Source of the DNA: Saccharomycopsis phalli
Taxonomy: Eukaryota; Ascomycota; Saccharomycetes; Ascoideales; Saccharomycopsidaceae
Assembly: GCA_020342235.1 (NCBI GenBank)
Contig: CP073213.1
Coordinates: forward strand, 660,501 to 724,500
Length of the DNA stretch: 64,000 nucleotides
Direction: 5' to 3'
The notes beneath the pieces are model-generated. The model saw only the letters and a program-made list of their open reading frames with translations. It ran no database searches and was not told the DNA's origin. Below, piece after piece: positions 9,994 through 17,623 of this stretch (the stretch's first letter is position 1; each line of letters starts with the position of its first letter). The translations under genes were made by a program, and so were the position numbers.

Positions 9994-10168
9994 GGGGTTG
10001 CTTAGGCACGAGCCGGGGCGATATAGTGTGTGCCGGGTAACGCGGGCGGGTATAAAAGGGAGTAGATTGGGAGGATGAAATTTTTCACGGACGGATAAAG
10101 AAGGTGGAAAAGCTGAGCGAGTAGTTTTGCATATCTATACGTTTGTCCTAGAGAAAAGCAGGAAGACT
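9994..10168 (-). promoter_or_regulatory. ATS1-OPI10 tandem spacer
   Basis: Only 175 bp separate the ATS1 stop from the OPI10 ATG, so this is both the 3' flank of ATS1 and the OPI10 promoter. No clear TATA box or motif was recognised. Confidence 0.35.
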
Positions 10169-11479
10169 TTACGTATTTTCCGCGTCTGCTCCAGATGGGC
10201 GTGGAAAAGGTTCTTCCCGACAGCACACAAATGTGGTGGAGTAACCTGCTGCGATGTAGTAAACGTGGTGCGGCACGCAAAGGGTGGAGATTGGCAGTGA
10301 TTGTGTACCGCAGTTGCCGTGTTCTCCCCATCCCCAGCAGTGGGGCACGTTTTTGTGTAGAAATATGCCGTGTTCGGGGCCGACGGCGATGTTTTCCATG
10401 GGAGGAGGGGAGTGTAAGAGTTGGTTGTGCAGGTTGTTGCCGAATGATGTTTCGTGGATGTAGTGGTTGTGTATTTTTTTGAAGATGTGGATGGAGCTCC
10501 ACATTGCGAGGATTGTGAGGGGAGGGTGTAGTTTGGGGGGGATTTGTAGGTTTGGGAATCTTTGTTTGCCGAGTATGGAGATGGAGACGAATTTGGGGGA
10601 TGAGTTTTCAGACTGTTTATAAGCAATTAATTTACAATTGTCTGAATCTTTACCATTGGACTTTTTATAACCAACCACAGATTTTTCAATGCCATCTTTA
10701 CCATCATCTTTACCATCATTTTTACCATCATTTTTACCATCATCTTTACCATAATCTTTTCCATCACCATCACCTTTTCCATAATCTTTTCCATCACCAC
10801 TTCCATCACCTCCACCTCTTCCATCATCTTTTCCCACTCCCCCACCTTTTTCACCCCCACCTTCACCCCACCACACCAGAAAATCCCGCCCCAAGGAAAA
10901 ATCCCCTCGAGACTCTATCTTCGTCGGCTCCCAGATAACCTTGCCCAACTGCCCGCACACCTGCCCCTGCTTATTGTACCCCCACCCGTAGCACTGCCCC
11001 GAATGGAGCTTGAGAATCACATAGTTGAGTCCAGCCTGCACGTCCCGCACATCCTCTGGCATCGAGCACACGTACGAAAGACCACTCTCACAAACCGCCA
11101 GGCCGCGCCCCAATTCGCCCTTGAGACCACGCCCCGAGGAAAATACCCGGTTGTGCGAGTCTACAAGCACCGAGAACTCCCAGCCGCATGCCACGTGGCT
11201 CCAGACGGCTTGTGGGCCGGTGGCCGAGCGCATGGGCGGGTCGATGGGCGCAAACCCGGCGCAGTTACCCGCCCGTGCCGCCTGGAGCGCGTCGTTGGCC
11301 CCGGCACTATACACGGTACCATTGGCAGCCAACACCAAAGTATGGTTGCCTCCACCCAGAATCTGGGCAATTTGAATATCAGGGAAGTCGACTCTGGCCA
11401 ATTGGCGTCTGTCGGAGTCGTCCAGGAACCCCAACTGGCGCTGTCCGTTGCTGCCACACGCATACAAGTGGTGGCCCAT
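10169..11479 (-). CDS. ATS1: Ats1, RCC1-repeat protein of the diphthamide/wobble-uridine modification pathway
   Basis: In S. cerevisiae Ats1 works with Kti11/Dph3 in electron transfer for diphthamide and Elongator-dependent tRNA modification. The frame from ATG 11479 gives 436 residues. The start MGHHLYACGSNGQRQLG matches the family. RCC1-type blades are visible (ACGSNGQRQLG, LGGGNHTLVLA, VACGWEFSVLVD, GWGYNKQGQVCGQL, AVGPEHGIFLHK, CWGWGEHGNCG). Between blades there is an insertion of about 80 residues made of Lys/Asp/Gly repeats (GKDDGKNDG type), absent from the 333-aa S. cerevisiae protein. It is divergent from FUN30 with 44 bp between start codons, the same neighbours as YAL020C-YAL019W. 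Confidence 0.92.
   Translation of the reverse strand: MGHHLYACGSNGQRQLGFLDDSDRRQLARVDFPDIQIAQILGGGNHTLVLAANGTVYSAGANDALQAARAGNCAGFAPIDPPMRSATGPQAVWSHVACGWEFSVLVDSHNRVFSSGRGLKGELGRGLAVCESGLSYVCSMPEDVRDVQAGLNYVILKLHSGQCYGWGYNKQGQVCGQLGKVIWEPTKIESRGDFSLGRDFLVWWGEGGGEKGGGVGKDDGRGGGDGSGDGKDYGKGDGDGKDYGKDDGKNDGKNDGKDDGKDGIEKSVVGYKKSNGKDSDNCKLIAYKQSENSSPKFVSISILGKQRFPNLQIPPKLHPPLTILAMWSSIHIFKKIHNHYIHETSFGNNLHNQLLHSPPPMENIAVGPEHGIFLHKNVPHCWGWGEHGNCGTQSLPISTLCVPHHVYYIAAGYSTTFVCCREEPFPRPSGADAENT
10680..10865 (-). repeat. In-frame Lys/Asp/Gly repeat in ATS1
   Basis: Degenerate 12- and 15-bp units (ACCATCATTTTT on the plus strand) encode KDDG/KNDG/GDGKDYGK repeats. They expand a loop between RCC1 blades. 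Confidence 0.85.
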
Positions 11480-11523
11480 GGGTGTATGCAGAAATGCAAG
11501 AAAAAAAAATTTCTCCACGGACC
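11480..11523. promoter_or_regulatory. 44-bp bidirectional spacer ATS1/FUN30
   Basis: Divergent start codons are 44 bp apart, with a 9-A run in between and no TATA box. Transcripts of the two genes must have very short leaders or begin inside the opposite coding region. Confidence 0.7.
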
Positions 11524-14500
11524 ATGACCAACGACAACTACCCTGTGCTCCAAGTGCCCGGTTCCTCGCCGCCAGGAAGCTCTGAGAACTCACCAAACCG
11601 AAATCTCGTGCCGCCGACGCGTCCGATGGACGGCCACGAATATAACATGCTCTCGCTCGGGCAGTTTATGCCGCACCAGCCTCCCGCGTACCCTGCGCCG
11701 CCACGGTTGGCCACGCTTGCGAATCCGATGGATAATGTGTCGCGGCGGCTAGCGGAAGACATGGCGATTCTCCGGAAGCGGTATCCGACGTTGAAGGAGA
11801 GTATAATGGTGCAAACGTGGAAGCGGAAGCGTGGGGACCTCCGGCAGGTGATTGAGTTTTTGAACGGGCTCCAGGTGTCGCACCCCCAGTTTTTCACCCA
11901 GATGGTGCCAATGGGGCAGCATATGCCGATGATGCAGCATATGCCGATGCCGCCGATGCCGATGCAGCACATGCCGATGCCGCCGATGCAGCACATGCAG
12001 CACATGCCGCCAGTGGGACAGCACATGCCGCCAATGGGGCAACACATGCCGCCCATGCAGCACATGCCCATGCCCATGCCGCCACGCACCTCCAAGGTCG
12101 TCCCGCGCAAGACCCTCTCGATCCAGCAAAAGTTCGGTATCGACCGCCGCGAAGAACCGGTCCAGAAGCGCCGCAAACTCGTCCGCGGATCCCGCAACCC
12201 CAAGCCAGACTATGAGGAAATCGAGGAGGACCGCAGAATCAACTTGAGCGACGACGACGACGACGAGCCGGACGAGCCGGACTCCGACGACGAATATAGC
12301 CACCAGCAGCCGGTCAACCATGCCGCGTTGTACGAGTTCAACTGCCGTGTGCTTCAGTTCCTTAATCTGGCGCCGGTGCGTGACGTCGTCGACATTGGCG
12401 GCTGTCCGCCGGCCATTGCCGAGCGGCTCGTGGCGTCCCGCCCGTACCAGTCGCTCGCGCAGCTCGAGGCGGACGACATGGGCGAACAGCCGGGCAAACG
12501 CACGGGCCGCGGCATGGCACGCAAGGCCCACGGCTTGAAGATCGTGGACCGTACCTCGGTGACGCTCCGCGGGTATGACGCGGTCGACTCGCTTGTGCGC
12601 CGCTGCCAGGAGTACGGCCGCGTCATCCTGGGCGAGATCCTGCGCTGGGGCGTCTCGGTTGCAGGCGACAGCGGCTTGGACGCAACCGACGTCGTCCGCC
12701 GCCAGGGCACCTACTTCAGTGACCCGCCCAAGCTCTTCTCCAGCAACTTTGAGTTGAAACCATACCAGCAGCTTGGCATCAACTGGCTCAACCTCCTTTA
12801 TGTAAACAACTTGTCCTGTATCCTCGCCGACGAAATGGGCCTCGGGAAAACTTGCCAGGTCATTGCCTTTCTCGCCCATCTCAAGGAGTCTCTGGCCCAG
12901 GGTCCCCACCTTATTGTCGTACCGGCTTCCACCTTGGAAAACTGGCTCAGAGAGTTTCAAAAGTTCTGCCCGGACCTCAAGGTCGCACCGTATTACGGGT
13001 CCCAGCAGGAACGCGCGGGACTCCGCCAGGACCTTGCAAACACCGACTTTGATGTGTTGGTCACGACGTACAACTTATGTACGGGAAATAAGGACGACAT
13101 GAAGTTCCTCCGGTCGCAGGGGTTCAACGTGGTGGTGTATGACGAGGGCCACATGCTCAAAAACAGCACCAGCGAACGGTACCACAAGTTGATGCGCCTC
13201 AAGGGCAACTTCCGGCTCTTACTTACAGGCACTCCGCTCCAAAACAACTTGAAGGAGCTCATCTCCTTGTTGGCGTTCATCTTGCCGGACTTGTTCCGCG
13301 AAAAGAAGGACGACCTCCAGGTGTTGTTCAACCAAAAGGTAAAGACCAACGATGACGATGACGCTTTCAACCCGCTCCTCTCGGTACGTGCCATTTCTAG
13401 AGCAAAGTCCATGATGACCCCGTTTGTGCTCCGTCGGAAAAAGGCCCAGGTGCTCACAAACTTGCCGGCAAAGACTTCCTCCATTGAGTACTGCCAAAAC
13501 ACCCCGGCTCAGGAAAAATTGTACCAGCAACACGTAGCCGAGGGCCGTGCCTTGAAGCAGTCGGGCGAAAAGCAGTCCAATGTCATTATGAAGCTCCGCA
13601 AAACCGCAATCCACCCGTTGTTGTACCGTACCCTCTTCACCGACTCCATCCTCAAGGACATGGCCCGAGACATTATGCGTGAGCCCCAGTATCACAATAG
13701 CAATCCGGACTTTATCTTCGAGGACATGCTGGTCATGAGCGACTTTGAGTTGATCCACTTGTGCGACTCCTTCCCGGCGACAATCGGCCACTACAAGCCG
13801 GATCTCGCCAAGGAGGTCTTCAATTCGGGCAAGTTCCTCAAGCTCCAGCAAATCTTGCCGGGCTACATCGAAGATAACGGCCGTGTCTTGATCTTCTCCT
13901 TGTTCACCCAGGTGTTGGACATCCTCGAGGTCTTGCTCAGTGAGTTGCACGTCAAGTTTGTTCGGCTTGACGGACAAACCTCTGTCGAACTCCGCCAGGA
14001 CATTATCGACAATTTTTACAACGACGAGTCCATCAAGGTATTTATTCTCTCTACAAAGGCTGGGGGGTTTGGTATCAATCTCGCGTGTGCAAACACTGTC
14101 ATTATCTTTGACCAGAGCTTCAATCCCCATGACGACAGGCAGGCGGAGGATCGTGCTCATCGTGTTGGTCAGAAGCGCGAAGTCAAGGTTGTGCGGTTGA
14201 TTACAAAGAATACCATTGAGGAGAATATATATGCCATGGCCCAGAGCAAGTTGGCGCTCGACCAGCAGGTGTCTGAGTCTACTGACTCGATGGCTACATC
14301 GTTGTTTGGGGAGTTGTTTGACAAGGAGGGGGAGAAGGAGGAGAAGGAGGAGAAGGAGGGGGAAAAGGAGAAGGAGGGAGATGTGAAGGAGGAGAAGGAG
14401 GGAGAGGGAGAGAAGGAAAAGGTGAAGGAAGAGGAAAAGGTAAAGGAAGAAAATGAGGTAAAGGACGGTGAAAATGGTGAAAAGGACGGAGAGAAGGAAG

Positions 14501-14538
14501 AAAAGAAAGCAAAGGAAGAAGAGCAGGGAAAAGAGTAG
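11524..14538 (+). CDS. FUN30: Fun30, Snf2-family chromatin remodeller
   Basis: ATP-dependent nucleosome remodeller used in DNA-end resection and silencing. It has 1004 residues from ATG 11524. A CUE-like segment lies near residues 75-120 (LAEDMAILRKRYPTLKES). A Met/Pro/His/Gln repeat (MQHMPMPP, about 130-185) and an acidic patch follow. The Snf2 ATPase starts near 410 with the Walker A DEMGLGKT, motif II DEGH, LLTGTPLQNN, and the helicase-C motifs STKAGGFGINL and HRVGQ. Sequence in the ATPase core is very close to S. cerevisiae Fun30. The last roughly 75 residues are Glu/Lys repeats not seen in S. cerevisiae, and the stop TAG sits inside that repeat. An alternative start at Met36 (11629) would drop only disordered sequence. 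Confidence 0.96.
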   Translation: MTNDNYPVLQVPGSSPPGSSENSPNRNLVPPTRPMDGHEYNMLSLGQFMPHQPPAYPAPPRLATLANPMDNVSRRLAEDMAILRKRYPTLKESIMVQTWKRKRGDLRQVIEFLNGLQVSHPQFFTQMVPMGQHMPMMQHMPMPPMPMQHMPMPPMQHMQHMPPVGQHMPPMGQHMPPMQHMPMPMPPRTSKVVPRKTLSIQQKFGIDRREEPVQKRRKLVRGSRNPKPDYEEIEEDRRINLSDDDDDEPDEPDSDDEYSHQQPVNHAALYEFNCRVLQFLNLAPVRDVVDIGGCPPAIAERLVASRPYQSLAQLEADDMGEQPGKRTGRGMARKAHGLKIVDRTSVTLRGYDAVDSLVRRCQEYGRVILGEILRWGVSVAGDSGLDATDVVRRQGTYFSDPPKLFSSNFELKPYQQLGINWLNLLYVNNLSCILADEMGLGKTCQVIAFLAHLKESLAQGPHLIVVPASTLENWLREFQKFCPDLKVAPYYGSQQERAGLRQDLANTDFDVLVTTYNLCTGNKDDMKFLRSQGFNVVVYDEGHMLKNSTSERYHKLMRLKGNFRLLLTGTPLQNNLKELISLLAFILPDLFREKKDDLQVLFNQKVKTNDDDDAFNPLLSVRAISRAKSMMTPFVLRRKKAQVLTNLPAKTSSIEYCQNTPAQEKLYQQHVAEGRALKQSGEKQSNVIMKLRKTAIHPLLYRTLFTDSILKDMARDIMREPQYHNSNPDFIFEDMLVMSDFELIHLCDSFPATIGHYKPDLAKEVFNSGKFLKLQQILPGYIEDNGRVLIFSLFTQVLDILEVLLSELHVKFVRLDGQTSVELRQDIIDNFYNDESIKVFILSTKAGGFGINLACANTVIIFDQSFNPHDDRQAEDRAHRVGQKREVKVVRLITKNTIEENIYAMAQSKLALDQQVSESTDSMATSLFGELFDKEGEKEEKEEKEGEKEKEGDVKEEKEGEGEKEKVKEEEKVKEENEVKDGENGEKDGEKEEKKAKEEEQGKE
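11917..12085 (+). repeat. Met/Pro/His/Gln in-frame repeat in FUN30
   Basis: Units such as CAGCACATGCCGCC and CCGATGCCGCCGATG repeat in frame and encode about 50 residues of MQHMPMPP-type sequence between the CUE-like region and the ATPase. Confidence 0.85.
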
Positions 14539-14630
14539 GGAAAAGAGTAGGGAGAAGAGTGGGGAGAAGAGTGGGGAGAAGAGTAGGGAGAAGAGCAGGG
14601 AAAAGAGTAGGGATAAAGGGAGAAGAACAG
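14325..14630 (+). repeat. Purine-rich minisatellite spanning the FUN30 stop
   Basis: GGAGAAGGAGGAGAAG-type units encode the Glu/Lys tail; after the stop the array goes on as AGAGTAGGGAGAAGAGTGGGG units to about 14630. Confidence 0.85.
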
Positions 14631-15120
14631 GGAGAGGAGCATTCCGCTCCTGGCTACCAATCAATAGATCAATACACATTCATTATATCTTTTGTACCGT
14701 GCATTATATAAGCATCAATAATGCTTACCAATTGCCGATTCAATCGTCACTCATCACTAGACATTACTATGGCCAAATAGTTGTACATACTCTACATACT
14801 CTACATACTCTCTACATACTCTCTACATTTCTCTACATTACTAACAGCTCACTTGACATTACTGGCTATAACCTTTTTAATCACCATCACTCACCCATTT
14901 CCATCTCAACCCATGATGCTCCATCTTCAGCTTCACCCTGTTCACCCTATTTTGCCCATCCACTACATTCCATCTCAACTGCCCTACTCCTTCCATCTCA
15001 ACTGCCTTACTCCTCATCTCCCACATCATTACAATCCACCCGCCCCTTCAGCCTCACCCTTCGCATACCCTTCGCATCACCCATCCTACATTCATAGTGT
15101 CATACATTATATACAGAACC
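14539..15120. other. Convergent spacer FUN30/PET100
   Basis: The shared 3' flank of two convergent genes. It begins with the purine minisatellite, then holds a TACATACTC array near 14787-14830 and a pyrimidine-rich part (14900-15090) of loosely repeated CATCTCAACTGCC and TTCACCCT units. No gene was seen. Confidence 0.6.
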
Positions 15121-15441
15121 CTACTCATCAACATCTATACCCAACTCCTTGGCCTTCTCCTCCAACTTCCGGCGCTTCTCAAGCCGTGCCTGACGCATCC
15201 GAGCCAACTCCGCCTGGATCTCGTGCCGCTCCTTTGGAATTTGATTCAACGTCGCCGGATCAGGCCAGAACCCAGGAACATTAAACTTCTTGTCCGTGTC
15301 CGTCCCCACATAGTACATCACCGCAATCGGCGTCATCAAATAAAAAGTAAACTAAATTAGCACACTCCCCTACATCCGCCTACTTACCCGAAACAAGTCC
15401 AAGTTCTGTCGCGATATCTTTGGCACCTTGAACCGAAACAT
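15121..15441 (-). CDS. PET100: Pet100-like cytochrome c oxidase assembly factor, one 36-nt intron
   Basis: Inner-mitochondrial-membrane chaperone for complex IV assembly. Joining 15441-15388 and 15351-15121 gives 94 residues. Exon 1 is MFRFKVPKISRQNLDLFR; exon 2 begins FTFYLMTPIAVMYYVG, one membrane span, followed by the family segment FNVPGFWPDP and a charged coiled C-terminus (ARMRQARLEKRRKLEEKAKE). The unspliced frame lacks an ATG before the membrane span, which supports the intron. Divergent from MYG1 (87 bp). In S. cerevisiae PET100 (YDR079W) is close to PDC2 and STN1, so its presence here fits an old neighbourhood. Assignment rests on remembered family motifs. Confidence 0.82.
15352..15387 (-). 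other. 36-nt spliceosomal intron of PET100
   Basis: 5' splice site GTAAGT, branch sequence GCTAAT and 3' end TTTAG, with only five bases after the branch A. The spliced frame is open and produces the expected membrane span. There is an in-frame stop if the intron is retained. Confidence 0.8.
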
Positions 15442-15528
15442 GTTGGAGCATACTTGCGCAAATCGATTTTTCAATCCCCGGTCACGTGCCGCACCCCGAA
15501 TGAATCTGGCAAATGAAAAGTCCACTCA
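15442..15528. promoter_or_regulatory. Bidirectional promoter PET100/MYG1
   Basis: 87 bp between divergent starts, containing TCACGTG (CACGTG core 15483-15488), the recurring Cbf1-type box. Confidence 0.5.
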
Positions 15529-16506
15529 ATGTCAGCCAAACGCCAGAAGATGACTCCATTAAAGATCTGCGTCCATTCAGGATCATTCCATGCCGACGAG
15601 GCCCTCGGCTACTTTTTGTTGAAGTTGTTGCCAAAGTTCAAAAACGCACAATTGGTCCGTTCCAGAGACCCGCTAAAGTGGGAAGAGAGCGACATTGTCA
15701 TTGATGTTAGTGGCAAGTACGACGGGAAAAAATTCTTTGACCACCACCAGCGTGGATTTGAGGAGACTTTTAGCCCGGATTTCCACACAAAATTGTCCTC
15801 CGCCGGATTGGTGTACAAGCACTTTGGCAAAGACATTATCAGCACCGTGTTGGAGTTGCACGATGCCGAGACCGTCGATCTTTTGTACTTGAAGGTTTAC
15901 CGGGAGTTTATCGAGGCATTGGATGCAAACGATAATGGAATTGATGCCTATGGGTCGGCCAAGGCCAGTTTCAACGTCAAAAACATCACGCTTCCTGCCA
16001 TTATTTCTCAATTCAACCCAGACTGGAACCAAAGCAGCACAGACGATGACTACTATCAGGGATTTGTCAAGGCCAGTGACTACATTGGAAACGTGTTTCT
16101 CAATTTGCTCAAGGGATATGGAAACTCGTGGTTACCAGCCAAAGCGGTGGTGCAAAAGGCATTTGACTCGCGGTTTGATGTTGACAAGTCGGGCAAGATC
16201 ATTGTCTTGTCGCAATTTTGCCCGTGGAAGGAACATTTGTTTGATGTCGAGAAGCAAGCTGGTGCCGAGGGAGAAATCTTGTATGTTCTCTTTAGCGACA
16301 GCAGTAATGCCTGGAGAATTTCCACGGTTCCAACGGTTGGATTTGCCAATCGAAAGGCTCTTCCAGAGGAATGGAGGGGACTCCGCGACGAAAAGTTGTC
16401 GGAAAAGTCTGGAGTCGAGGGATGCGTGTTTGTCCATGCGGCTGGCTTTATTGGTGGAGCAAAGACCAAGGAGGGTGTGTTGCAACTTGCAAGACTCAGT
16501 TTGTAG
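15529..16506 (+). CDS. MYG1: MYG1-family exonuclease
   Basis: MYG1 (yeast YER156C, UPF0160) is a DHH-like 3'-5' RNA exonuclease found in nucleus and mitochondria. The 325-residue protein shows the DHH-type metal motifs CVHSGSFHADEALG (residues 14-27), VIDVSGKYD and FFDHHQRGF, then the conserved C-terminal part with FVHAAGFIGGAKT. Length agrees with the family (about 330-375). The ATG at 15529 is used; a second ATG at 15550 directly precedes the conserved core and would give the form without the short leader, so dual targeting by start choice is possible. It is convergent with YAT2. Confidence 0.93.
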   Translation: MSAKRQKMTPLKICVHSGSFHADEALGYFLLKLLPKFKNAQLVRSRDPLKWEESDIVIDVSGKYDGKKFFDHHQRGFEETFSPDFHTKLSSAGLVYKHFGKDIISTVLELHDAETVDLLYLKVYREFIEALDANDNGIDAYGSAKASFNVKNITLPAIISQFNPDWNQSSTDDDYYQGFVKASDYIGNVFLNLLKGYGNSWLPAKAVVQKAFDSRFDVDKSGKIIVLSQFCPWKEHLFDVEKQAGAEGEILYVLFSDSSNAWRISTVPTVGFANRKALPEEWRGLRDEKLSEKSGVEGCVFVHAAGFIGGAKTKEGVLQLARLSL

Positions 16507-16705
16507 TGTGATGCGGACTTGTTATAGTGTGGTGACTGACTTTACATGTAGTGTGATGCGGACTTATTATACTGTGGTAACTGACTTTACATGTAGTGTG
16601 ATGGCTGACATTGTAGTGTGATGGCCTACATGTAGTGTGGTAACCGACTGTACATGTAGTGTGGTAACCGACTGTACATGTAGTGTATTGGTCGACTACA
16701 CATTG
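16504..16705 (+). repeat. Minisatellite behind MYG1
   Basis: Variant tandem units built on TGTAGTGTGATGCGGACT and TAGTGTGGTAACCGACTGTA, about 40 bp and shorter. The array begins at the stop codon of MYG1. Confidence 0.85.
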
Positions 16706-16774
16706 TAGTCATTGGCTACTGTTTGAGCTTACTACCTCTTTTTGGTATGTGAATATATATGCAATTGGATGCCA

Positions 16775-16870
16775 ACTGTAATATACAAACTAGGATACGA
16801 GTTGGTAAATAGCTAAAATATCTTTCTTGACAATTCAAAAGGTCCGACTGTTTATACTTGAGAAAAGGCA
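16775..16870 (+). repeat. Dispersed element R2, copy 1
   Basis: Shares ACTAGGATACGAGTTGGTAA and TAGCTAAAATAT with copies near 17.4 and 36.6 kb. A following block ending AAGGAAATGGACTTG recurs near those copies too. Confidence 0.65.
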
Positions 16871-16927
16871 GAAAATAACAAAAGAAAGGAAAAAGACAAT
16901 GCCGTTGTGCAAAGGAAATGGACTTGA

Positions 16928-17192
16928 TAATATAATAATATTTATTCAAGGCTATAGCTAATCTAGGCTCCCAGAGGAGATTTATACTTTGCCGTCTACG
17001 ACTAAGGACAGCCATGTAGTCGTTGAAAAACTCTGAGACAGAGATAAACTTTCGACTAGAGCTAGTGAATATGTAAATTAATGGGAATCGGAGGGGCAAT
17101 GGGCTTTTGCCATATTTAAGAGACGGGCTTGATCAGCAGTGGTAATTCCTTTGTGCATCTGTTTTTGGGCTCAATAGGCCAATAGTTCTGGG
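16928..17192 (-). repeat. Dispersed element R1, copy B (internally deleted)
   Basis: Tail TAATAATATTTATTCAAGGC at the left edge, hairpins GCCGTC...GACAGC and CTCTG-AGA-CAGAG, then the distal part GTGCATCTGTTTTTGGGCTC. The middle about 100 bp of the longest copies are missing. It lies between two R2 copies. Confidence 0.75.
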
Positions 17193-17362
17193 CAGGTAAA
17201 GTTGTGGAAAGTAGATGGGCTAGCTGCGGCGTTGAATATAGTCTTTGTTTTATGTAAAAGAAAAGCCCAGAGGCAGTTTTCCGCTGCTTGGGACTGAAAA
17301 CTTCAATTGCAGTTGTATTGATACATGGTGTGTGTAGTGGTTATGTAAGTCTGGCTGTCTTG

Positions 17363-17440
17363 TAATATAAACTAGGATGCGAGTAAAATGGCTAAATATA
17401 TTTGCTTGGATATTTGAATTGGTTATACTTATAAGCAAAG
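17363..17440 (+). repeat. Dispersed element R2, copy 2
   Basis: Begins TTGTAATATAAACTAGGATG and aligns with the other R2 copies over about 75 bp. Confidence 0.6.
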
Positions 17441-17623
17441 CCGTTTTCTGTAAAAGAAAAGGACTTGGCTAGACCTTTTATGGCAGAAGGTTGGATTAGA
17501 AGTTGTGCAAGACAGTGACTCGTAAAAGAAAGGCCAGCCAAACTGGATCCCTTTTACAATTCCACCCCTTTAACAATTCTACTTTTTTTACAATTCCATA
17601 ACTCACACTATAATATACCCTAA

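Larger units (their letters stand above)
16507..17623. other. Convergent spacer MYG1/YAT2, repeat-filled
   Basis: No gene. It holds a minisatellite right after the MYG1 stop, R2 copies on both sides of an R1 copy, and a pyrimidine-rich part with repeated TTTTACAATTCCA near 17550-17600. Confidence 0.65.
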
